Origin: JBDKGV01 sp039798005
GTDB lineage: Bacteria; Fibrobacterota; Fibrobacteria; UBA5070
Assembly: GCA_039798005.1 (NCBI GenBank)
Contig: JBDKGV010000034.1
Coordinates: 1-19,830 of the forward strand
Length of the DNA stretch: 19,830 nucleotides
Reading direction: 5' to 3'
Shown: one piece after another, positions 8,239 to 13,923 of the stretch
Numbering within the stretch: the stretch's first letter is position 1
Layout: each line of letters starts with the position of its first letter
Position numbers and translations under genes: made by a program
Notes under the pieces: model-generated
Seen by the model: the letters and a program-made list of their open reading frames with translations, nothing else
Databases searched by the model: none
What the model was told of the DNA's origin: nothing

Positions 8239-8302
8239 CTTGACAGAAATTGTCAAGTGTCAGACAGTCGTCCCTGACGGTCGAAACAAAAGCCTGTTTT
8301 GT
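8239..8302. promoter_or_regulatory. Cluster of inverted repeats upstream of the modE-nifV pair
   Basis: CTTGACA (8239-8245) and TGTCAAG (8251-8257) form a perfect inverted repeat with a five-base spacer. It is followed directly by the palindrome TGTCAGACA (8258-8266). Another TGACA half-site overlaps the stop codon of the upstream gene (8226-8230). Further on, ACAAAA (8286-8291) and TTTTGT (8297-8302) form a second inverted repeat. The cluster sits 60-125 bases before the regulator start and is a good candidate for an operator, possibly autoregulatory. It does not resemble the classical ModE site, which is built on TATA-like half-sites. Confidence 0.45.
8242..8254. repeat. Dispersed palindrome GACA-N5-TGTC, copy 1
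   Basis: GACAGAAATTGTC, intergenic, inside the larger CTTGACA/TGTCAAG inverted repeat before the ModE-type gene. Confidence 0.6.
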
Positions 8303-8364
8303 CTTCCATTTGCATTCGGCGCGGAGATTGCTTTCTGGTAAGTCCTACGACAAGGAGGAGTACC

Positions 8365-8745
8365 ATGCAGAGTCCACCACGCCTGGAAGCCGCCGCCGAT
8401 CTGCGTTTGGTCGGAGGCTTGGAGACTTTTTTGGGTCGCAAGGATGCGGTCCTGTTGGCTCAGGTCAGGCTGACCCATTCCCTCCAATGCGCAGCCAGCA
8501 TCGCCGGAGTCGGGTATCGTCAGGCATTGGATCATGTGCGTGCCATCAACACATGGGCTGGCCGTCCGCTGGTGGAATCCCATCAAGGCGGGGCGGGCGG
8601 TGGCAGCACTTCGCTTACTCCGTTGGGAGAACGGATCCTTGACATCTACACCCAGGCCTCGGTGGAGCACCAGAAATGGCTGGTGGAGCTCAACCAGCGG
8701 TTGAAGCCGGAGCTTGCCTGGACGCTCAAGGAGACGCCCCAGTGA
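8365..8745 (+). CDS. ModE-type winged-helix DNA-binding regulator
   Basis: This 126-residue protein corresponds to the N-terminal DNA-binding half of ModE. A LysR-like helix-turn-helix spans about residues 28-65 (DAVLLAQV...SIAGVGYRQALDHVRAIN). The family's hallmark wing follows, GRPLVESHQGGAGGGSTSLTPLGERIL (residues 67-91), cited here as positions with Gly-rich core GGAGGGS at 75-81. The molybdate-binding TOBE/MOP domains of full-length ModE are absent, so any metal sensing must be indirect or lost. AAGGAGG lies about seven bases before the ATG at 8365, the best ribosome site in the window. Its stop overlaps the GTG start of the NifV-like gene (GTGA), so the two form a translationally coupled operon. 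The upstream inverted-repeat cluster may be its own operator. Confidence 0.85.
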   Translation: MQSPPRLEAAADLRLVGGLETFLGRKDAVLLAQVRLTHSLQCAASIAGVGYRQALDHVRAINTWAGRPLVESHQGGAGGGSTSLTPLGERILDIYTQASVEHQKWLVELNQRLKPELAWTLKETPQ

Positions 8746-9827
8746 TCCTGGACACCACTTTGCGCGAAGGCTTGCAGCGGGTCGGGGTCTACCTCGATCT
8801 GGCCGGTCGCATCGAGGTTGCGCGGGCCTTGCTTCAGGCGGGAATCCCTGAGCTGGAGATCGGCGTGGTCGGGCGCGATGGGACGGTGCCCGCATTGCTG
8901 GAGGCCTTGCGCCACGAGTTCCCGCAGGCGCGTCTATGGGTATGGGCGCGGATGCGCCGCGAGGATGTCGAGGCGGCCGCGAGGATGGGGGCGACCCATG
9001 TGGCCTTGTGCGCTCCGACCTCGGAGAAGCACCTGGATGTGCGGATGGGAATGACCGCATCGGAACTCCCTGATCTGGTCACCAACGTGGTGAGCCATGC
9101 CCGTGCCTTGGGGTTGGAAGTTTCCATGGGCATGGAGGACGCCTCGCGGGCGACGCGGGAAGACCTGTGGCTGGCGGCCCAAGCGGCGCGTCGGGCCGGA
9201 GCGCGGCGGGTGCGCCTTGCCGACACCGTGGGGGTGCTTGCCCCGAACGAAGTGGCCGAGCTGGTGCTGTTCCTGCGCCAGACCGGACTGGAAGTCGGGT
9301 TCCACGGGCATGACGATTTCGGCATGGCCACCGCGAACGCCTTGGCGGCCTTGGACGCCGGTGCCGTCGCCGTGGACACGACGCTGTTGGGTGCGGGGGA
9401 ACGGGCGGGCATTGCGGCCACCGAGCGGCTGGGAGCCTATCTGTCGGTGCGACGGGGCGCGGCCTTCGATCTGCGCGCGCTCAGCCATGCGGCCCATGAG
9501 TTTGCGGATGCGGCCAAGGTCGCCATTCCGCCCCATGCCCCGGTGGTCGGTTCGCGCATCTTCGCCTGCGAGACCGGGCTGCACGTGGCCGCGCTTTCCA
9601 AGGTCCCGGATCTTTACGAGCCGTTTTCGCCCGAGGCGGTCGGGGCGGAGCGCGACCTGCGCGTGGGCGCCAAGAGCGGCATCGCCGCAATAGGACAGAT
9701 CTTGTCAAATCTTGGATCGGACCGGCCCGTGACGGAGGACCTGGTGCGCCAGGTGCGCAGCACCTCCGAACTCTTGGGACGCCCCTTGGAGCGGGGCGAG
9801 TTGATGACGCTTGTGCAGGTGGCCTAG
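8742..9827 (+). CDS. nifV: NifV-like homocitrate synthase (HMGL-like)
   Basis: Homocitrate synthase condenses acetyl-CoA with 2-oxoglutarate; in diazotrophs the product is the organic ligand of the nitrogenase cofactor. Started at the GTG overlapping the previous stop, the protein has 361 residues, close to NifV. The DRE-TIM motif DTTLREG is at residues 4-10. The metal-binding HGH is at 188-190, the catalytic-loop His281 is in ETGLHV, and the NifV blocks EDASRA (132-137), RLADTVGV, DDFGMATAN and GERAG are present. Oddities are LREGLQ where the family normally has LR(D/E)GEQ, loss of the usual PxMGEEE loop, and AKSG where NifV has GKHSG. No nif or lys genes are visible, so the product could feed nitrogenase elsewhere, or another homologous 2-oxoacid condensation may be involved. 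Confidence 0.8.
   Translation: MILDTTLREGLQRVGVYLDLAGRIEVARALLQAGIPELEIGVVGRDGTVPALLEALRHEFPQARLWVWARMRREDVEAAARMGATHVALCAPTSEKHLDVRMGMTASELPDLVTNVVSHARALGLEVSMGMEDASRATREDLWLAAQAARRAGARRVRLADTVGVLAPNEVAELVLFLRQTGLEVGFHGHDDFGMATANALAALDAGAVAVDTTLLGAGERAGIAATERLGAYLSVRRGAAFDLRALSHAAHEFADAAKVAIPPHAPVVGSRIFACETGLHVAALSKVPDLYEPFSPEAVGAERDLRVGAKSGIAAIGQILSNLGSDRPVTEDLVRQVRSTSELLGRPLERGELMTLVQVA
9694..9706. repeat. Dispersed palindrome GACA-N5-TGTC, copy 2
   Basis: GACAGATCTTGTC, within the NifV-like gene, coding for GQILS. It is preceded by the rare codon ATA and followed by TCA AAT CTT, unusual for this GC-rich gene. Confidence 0.6.
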
Positions 9828-11032
9828 AACACCACGGCTTGGGCGCCGTGCTCGGCGCCTCGGGTCCAGCGCACCCAGCGCAGACCGTGCCCACGGGCGT
9901 CCAAGGTCAGCCGTCCCGTCCCGGTGACTTTTGACAGAATTTGTCCACTGGCATCGACAAGTTCCATGCGGCCGAATGAGGCGCCTGCCTCCAGTGTGGC
10001 GCGGGTGCCGGAAATGTGCAGGGGGCTTGGACGGTGCGGGGTGGTCGAGACGCCGACGGCGGGTGGATTGCGCAGGAGGGAATCGAGGTCCTTGAGGGCG
10101 ATGCGGGCGCGCAGGACAATGCTGTCGATTCCGTACTGGTTGGTATTGATCTTCAGTAAAGTATCCAATTGGAGCGAATCTTCCACGAGGACATAAGACC
10201 CGCCTTTTCCTGTCAAGAGGCGTCTTGTTCCTGCGCTGGCAGATTTCGGATCACAAGTCGACAAATAGCTTGGTGCTGTGAGAAACGACTCTCCCACAAC
10301 CTTCAGGCTGGAGTTTTCGTCGATTCCGTTCCTTATTTTCCAGTACCATGGATACCTCGCCAAGAACACGAATGTGTCGCCTTTGCTCCCTTTGAAGCCC
10401 TTTTCCGCGCGATGCCACTGCCCCTGTCCTACAAGGCTGTCCAGTCGATTCCACGGCGATTCCCAATACCAGTCCTTCATGTTGCGATCTGGAAATGGGT
10501 TGGCACCCCAAACTCCGATCGTTCTAGCCGTAACCTCTTCCGCGCGGAATACGGCCCAATCCTCTACGGAGTTCATGTGCTTTTGAAGGGATGCCAATGC
10601 GGAGCCGATGTCCCAATTTCCTTCGGCATGAGTATGCTCCATCCGAGGAAAGCAGTCTCCCATGCCGTTGTAAAAGAGATCGGAGAATACGACGGAGTTC
10701 CTGGGCTGAAGGCAATCTGCTTCAGATGCTGCAAGGCAGATCACGGCAGGCTTCGAGTTTGGAAGAATGTGTCGCAGGTACCAGATGGAATCGCTTCGCC
10801 CAGTGGTCGAAACGACATGAACGAAAATGCGGACGGAATCGGTTCCAATTTTCGTGGAATCCACTACAAGGTCAGAATCTCCCGGCATTTGAACTTCCAC
10901 CAAGGAACGCACATGCCGGTCGTAGTCCGGTATGTTGTAGCGGGGCGTATTGAGACGGATTTGCCTCACATACTCCAATGCATTCGCTTGTGATAGGAAT
11001 GTCAGAAGTAGAACAAGCAGGGCGCGAGACAT
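9824..11032 (-). CDS. Secreted protein with T9SS-like C-terminal sorting tail
   Basis: This 402-residue protein starts MSRALLVLLLTFLSQANALE, a clear signal peptide. AGGAGG lies about eight bases upstream of the ATG at 11030-11032, which is why I reject the longer frame. The middle (about residues 25-310) matches no family I know. It is rich in Trp, Tyr and Ser, has scattered cysteines, and may be an adhesin or binding domain. The last 60 residues (GRMELVDASGQILSKV... ending RWVRWTRGAEHGAQAVVF) look like a small beta-sandwich sorting domain and share the heptapeptide SGQILSK with the glycoside hydrolase at 13924-16851. The gene body is near 50% GC while the tail region is about 65-80%. It converges on the NifV-like gene, with both stop codons sharing CTAG. 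Confidence 0.78.
   Translation of the reverse strand: MSRALLVLLLTFLSQANALEYVRQIRLNTPRYNIPDYDRHVRSLVEVQMPGDSDLVVDSTKIGTDSVRIFVHVVSTTGRSDSIWYLRHILPNSKPAVICLAASEADCLQPRNSVVFSDLFYNGMGDCFPRMEHTHAEGNWDIGSALASLQKHMNSVEDWAVFRAEEVTARTIGVWGANPFPDRNMKDWYWESPWNRLDSLVGQGQWHRAEKGFKGSKGDTFVFLARYPWYWKIRNGIDENSSLKVVGESFLTAPSYLSTCDPKSASAGTRRLLTGKGGSYVLVEDSLQLDTLLKINTNQYGIDSIVLRARIALKDLDSLLRNPPAVGVSTTPHRPSPLHISGTRATLEAGASFGRMELVDASGQILSKVTGTGRLTLDARGHGLRWVRWTRGAEHGAQAVVF
9933..9945. repeat. Dispersed palindrome GACA-N5-TGTC, copy 3
   Basis: GACAGAATTTGTC, within the sorting tail of the secreted 402-residue protein. On the coding strand it reads GGA CAA ATT CTG TCA (GQILS). Confidence 0.6.
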
Positions 11033-11120
11033 GGGATAACCTCCTATGGAAGAAGGTATCTCTTCGGGTACGAACAGGTGTTCTACCGATGATGCCCAGA
11101 TGTTTTTCGTAACGGCTGTA

Positions 11121-12452
11121 TCAGTGCCCCAATGCCCCCACGATGGCCTTGGCAAGTTCGGGCAGCGACGGGTCGCGCGCGCCCATCGAGGCCACCACGT
11201 CTCCGTTCTTGGCAAGCGAAGCGGCCAGTGCGGGAGCTTCCTCGCGGGTCGGCAACTTGATTTGACAAATTTCGCCAATCCGCTCGGCGAGGTCGGCGCT
11301 TGAGATCGAACGGTCGGCCGTGCCGCCCACGTCGTAGACCGGCAGCAGCAGCAGGGCGTCCTGCGGTTGCATCACGGCGCGGAAGGCGGCGGCGAAGTCG
11401 TCCAGCAGGAAACGCAAGGGGCCGTAGCCATGCGGCTGGAACAGGACCACGAGGCGTTCCGAAGGGGCGGCGGACCGGAAGGCCTGCACGGCGGCTTCCA
11501 CCTTCGCGGGATTGTGCGCGAAGTCGTCGAAGACGGTCACGCCGCGCACGGCGCCGGCCTTCTCGTGGCGGCGATGCACGCCGGCAAAGTGGCTCAGGGC
11601 CTTGGCCGAGACGGCAAGCGGCACGCCCGCGGCGCGCGCCGTGATGGCGGCTGCCAGCGCATTTTCCACGGTGTGGTGGCCGGGGAAGGGCACGTAGAAC
11701 TCGACGCCCTCGAAGGTGAACTCGACATGGTCGCCGCGCAGGCCGATGTTCTGGGCGTCTCCGAACAGAAGCGCATCGGGGCCTCCCAGGTCGCGGCAGT
11801 CGTCGCGGTGGGCGTGGGTCACGAAGGCGCCGTGCACCTGCGCACGGAAGGTGCGGAAGATCTCGGTGAGCTCCGAGGTTTCCTTGTGGTCGCGGTCGAG
11901 GTTCAGGAGCAGCCCGATCTCGGGATGGTAGCGCACAAGGGTCCCGTCCGATTCGTCGGCCTCGAAGACGACCCATTCCCCTTTGCCGCCATAGGCATTG
12001 CCCCACAACCCGTCGCGCCGCAACTGCAGGAGCGGAGCTCCCGAGACCACGGACGGATCCATTCCCGCCTCGTGCAGGCAGGCGTAGATCATGGCGGTGA
12101 CGGTGGACTTGCCGCTGGTCCCGGAGACGGCGATGCCGCGTCCGGTCTGGCAGGCTTCCTCGAGGATCTCGCTGCGATGGAGCACGGGGCATTCCAATTC
12201 GCGGGCGCGCTTCACCTCGGGCACTGTCTCCTCGATGGCCGTCGAGACCACCAGACGACAATTCTTGTCAATCCCGCTTCCGTCCTGCGGGAAGATCTTC
12301 ACGCCCGCCGCTTCCAAGGCGGCACGGACCTCCGCACCTCCGCCGTTGTCAAACAATCGGTCCGAGCCCGAGACGTCCTGCCCACGACCGGCAAGGTACA
12401 GGGCCAGCGCGCTCATGCCGGTGCCGCCGACGCCGGCGAAGTGCGATCTCAT
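11121..12452 (-). CDS. MurC-like Mur ligase family protein
   Basis: Mur ligases join an amino acid or peptide to a carboxylate using ATP; MurC adds L-alanine to UDP-N-acetylmuramate. This 443-residue protein has the three-domain layout: a Rossmann nucleotide-sugar domain opening with HFAGVGGTGMSALA (residues 4-17), an ATPase domain with P-loop GTSGKST (111-117), and a C-terminal domain introduced by DFAHNP. MurC normally reads GTHGKTT and DYAHHP. It also has FEADESDGT and RDHKE where MurC has D/E..DES and DHLD. The N-terminal domain is MurC-type, so it could be MurC itself or a paralogue with another substrate. The start overlaps the hisF stop (ATGA), so the two are coupled. No other cell-wall genes of a dcw cluster are nearby. 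Confidence 0.78.
   Translation of the reverse strand: MRSHFAGVGGTGMSALALYLAGRGQDVSGSDRLFDNGGGAEVRAALEAAGVKIFPQDGSGIDKNCRLVVSTAIEETVPEVKRARELECPVLHRSEILEEACQTGRGIAVSGTSGKSTVTAMIYACLHEAGMDPSVVSGAPLLQLRRDGLWGNAYGGKGEWVVFEADESDGTLVRYHPEIGLLLNLDRDHKETSELTEIFRTFRAQVHGAFVTHAHRDDCRDLGGPDALLFGDAQNIGLRGDHVEFTFEGVEFYVPFPGHHTVENALAAAITARAAGVPLAVSAKALSHFAGVHRRHEKAGAVRGVTVFDDFAHNPAKVEAAVQAFRSAAPSERLVVLFQPHGYGPLRFLLDDFAAAFRAVMQPQDALLLLPVYDVGGTADRSISSADLAERIGEICQIKLPTREEAPALAASLAKNGDVVASMGARDPSLPELAKAIVGALGH
12257..12269. repeat. Dispersed palindrome GACA-N5-TGTC, copy 4
   Basis: GACAATTCTTGTC (reverse complement GACAAGAATTGTC), within the Mur ligase gene, coding for DKNCR in a frame different from the GQILS copies. 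Confidence 0.55.
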
Positions 12453-13225
12453 AAACGGACCGGGAGCCCGGCCTTGCGGACGGCTTCCTTCAGTTGCGTC
12501 ACGGTGTAGCCGTCGATGTGCGTGAGGCTTGCCACCAGCGCGGCATCGGCGCCCACATCAGGCCTCATCACCTGTGCGAGGTGCTCCGGCGTGCCAGCGC
12601 CGCCGGATGCGATCACGGGAATGCCCACGGCCTGCACCACCATGCGGGTGATGTCCAGTTCGTATCCGGCCTTGGTTCCGTCGCCGTCGATGGAGTTGAG
12701 GCAGATCTCGCCCGCGCCCAGTTCCTCGGCGCGCTTGGCCCAGGCCACCGCGTCGATGCCGGTGCGCTCGCGCCCGCCCTTGACCACGACTTCGTAGCCC
12801 GACGGGACGGATTCTGTCACGGGCACCTTGAGCGCGTCCATGCCCAGCACGATGCACTGGTTTCCAAAAGCCTTGGCGCCCTGCGCGATGATCTCGGGGT
12901 TCTTGACCGCAAGCGAGTTGACCGACACCTTCTCGGCACCGGCAAGCAGCACGGCGCGCATGTCCTCCAAGCCGCGGATGCCGCCACCCACGGCAAACGG
13001 GATGAACACGTTCTTGGCCACGCCGCGCACCATCTCGAGGTCGATGCCGCGTCCTTCGGCTGATGCGGTGATGTCGTAGAACACCAGTTCGTCCACGCCC
13101 TGACGGTAGTACTCGGCGCCCATCGCCACCGGGTCTCCGAGGTCGCGGTTGCCCTCGAACTTGACGCCCTTGGTGACTTGTCCATTGCGGACATCGAGAC
13201 AGACGATGATGCGTTTAGCGAGCAT
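12449..13225 (-). CDS. hisF: Imidazole glycerol phosphate synthase subunit HisF
   Basis: HisF is the cyclase half of the HisH-HisF complex in histidine synthesis. It uses ammonia made by HisH to convert PRFAR to imidazole glycerol phosphate and AICAR. The 258-residue length is normal. The two catalytic aspartates are at their canonical positions, Asp11 in VCLDVRNG and Asp130 in VLGMDALK. Both phosphate-binding half-barrel motifs are present (FAVGGGIR near 77-84 and VIASGGAG near the end), as is NSIDGDGTKAGYELD. It forms a two-gene unit with the Mur ligase through an ATGA overlap. No hisH or other his gene is next to it. The ribosome site is weak: GAGG lies about 13 bases before the ATG. Confidence 0.95.
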   Translation of the reverse strand: MLAKRIIVCLDVRNGQVTKGVKFEGNRDLGDPVAMGAEYYRQGVDELVFYDITASAEGRGIDLEMVRGVAKNVFIPFAVGGGIRGLEDMRAVLLAGAEKVSVNSLAVKNPEIIAQGAKAFGNQCIVLGMDALKVPVTESVPSGYEVVVKGGRERTGIDAVAWAKRAEELGAGEICLNSIDGDGTKAGYELDITRMVVQAVGIPVIASGGAGTPEHLAQVMRPDVGADAALVASLTHIDGYTVTQLKEAVRKAGLPVRL

Positions 13226-13336
13226 GACCGGAAAGGTACCTCAAAGCACGGAAGAATGGGCGCCTCCCGCCCTCACCGCGCCGGCCTTCGTTTCTCACGC
13301 GACGGCGGGTTCTCCCGGGCCGGGCTGCCTGCCAAG

Positions 13337-13362
13337 CCTCCGCAGCGGGGCTGCTGCGGGGG
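13337..13362. terminator. Hairpin between the SRPBCC gene and hisF
   Basis: CCTCCGCAGC (13337-13346) pairs with GCTGCGGGGG (13353-13362) around a six-base loop, giving ten pairs with one T-G wobble. It lies about 45 bases past the stop of the SRPBCC gene on the minus strand. No T-tract follows on either strand, so it may be a factor-dependent or weak terminator. The rest of the 181-base gap (13226-13406) is GC-rich with further short inverted repeats and no gene that I can see. Confidence 0.35.
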
Positions 13363-13406
13363 TCTTGGGCGAAGCCGGCATCCCTGGCGCGAACCGGCGT
13401 GCCGTC

Positions 13407-13829
13407 CTATCCCGCCGCGACCTCGGCCGCCAAGCGATCGAGGTTCTGTTCGTTGGCGGTCATCAGGAAGGATTCCATGGCCTTGGCAAAGGCTTCGTTC
13501 TCGAAGGTCGCCAGCCACTCCACGCGGGTGCCGGTGCCTTCCGGGTGCAGGCGGATGTCCAGCACGAAGCGCGGCTCGCACACGTGGTTGATCTGGATGC
13601 GGGCATTCTCCTCGATGGCACCGAAGAGGCTTTCGTTGGGGTAGTCCTTGCCATCGGGGCCGTGCATCGTGAAGATCCACTTGCCGCCGGGCGTGAATTC
13701 GAACACGTCGAAGGTGTTGGAAAAGCCTTCGGGCCCCCACCAGCGCGCAAGCCTTGCTGGATTGCTGTGCGCTGCGAAGACGGCGGCGGGTGTCGCCTCA
13801 AGGAACCGTTCGTTGCGAAAATTTGACAT
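13407..13829 (-). CDS. SRPBCC / AHSA1-family protein
   Basis: This 140-residue protein has the START-like (SRPBCC) fold of the Activator of Hsp90 ATPase homologue 1 family. Family signs are an N-terminal 'ERFLEATPAAVFAAHSNPA' strand-helix, the WW motif in RLARWWGPEGF, then TFDVFEFTPGGKW, a central beta-sheet with RVEWLATFENE, and a C-terminal helix (about 115-135, ESFLMTANEQNLDRLAAEV). These small cytoplasmic proteins bind hydrophobic ligands, and most bacterial members have no known role. I start it at the ATG at 13827-13829 because AAGGAG lies nine bases upstream; the earlier ATG at 13853 would place that site inside the gene. It lies between the glycoside hydrolase and hisF on the same strand, with hairpins on both sides, so it is probably its own transcription unit. 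Confidence 0.88.
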   Translation of the reverse strand: MSNFRNERFLEATPAAVFAAHSNPARLARWWGPEGFSNTFDVFEFTPGGKWIFTMHGPDGKDYPNESLFGAIEENARIQINHVCEPRFVLDIRLHPEGTGTRVEWLATFENEAFAKAMESFLMTANEQNLDRLAAEVAAG

Positions 13830-13878
13830 TGGCTGGTGCTCCTTGGGTTTCAAGGAAACTACAAGCCCGGTTCGCAGG

Positions 13879-13913
13879 GGGCGCCTGCGACGGGGTTGGC
13901 ATCGCAGGTGCCC
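13879..13913 (-). terminator. Hairpin after the glycoside hydrolase
   Basis: A twelve-pair stem (13879-13890 with 13902-13913, one G-T wobble) with an eleven-base loop begins about ten bases past the stop of the hydrolase on the minus strand. The core arms are GGCGCCTGCGA and TCGCAGGTGCC. The T-tract is poor, so termination may need a helper factor, but position and strength fit a transcription end. Confidence 0.5.
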
Positions 13914-13923
13914 GTTCGATCTC

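Noticed and set aside
8240..8245. TTGACA as a sigma-70 -35 element for the modE-nifV operon
   Set aside because: No acceptable -10 hexamer follows at 16-18 bases, and the word is better explained as one arm of the inverted repeat.
10110..10121. GACA-N4-TGTC as another copy of the dispersed palindrome
   Set aside because: The spacer is four bases rather than five and the centre does not match.
11367..12509. Plus-strand open frame of 380 codons
   Set aside because: It is antisense to the Mur ligase, whose motifs are clear across its whole length.
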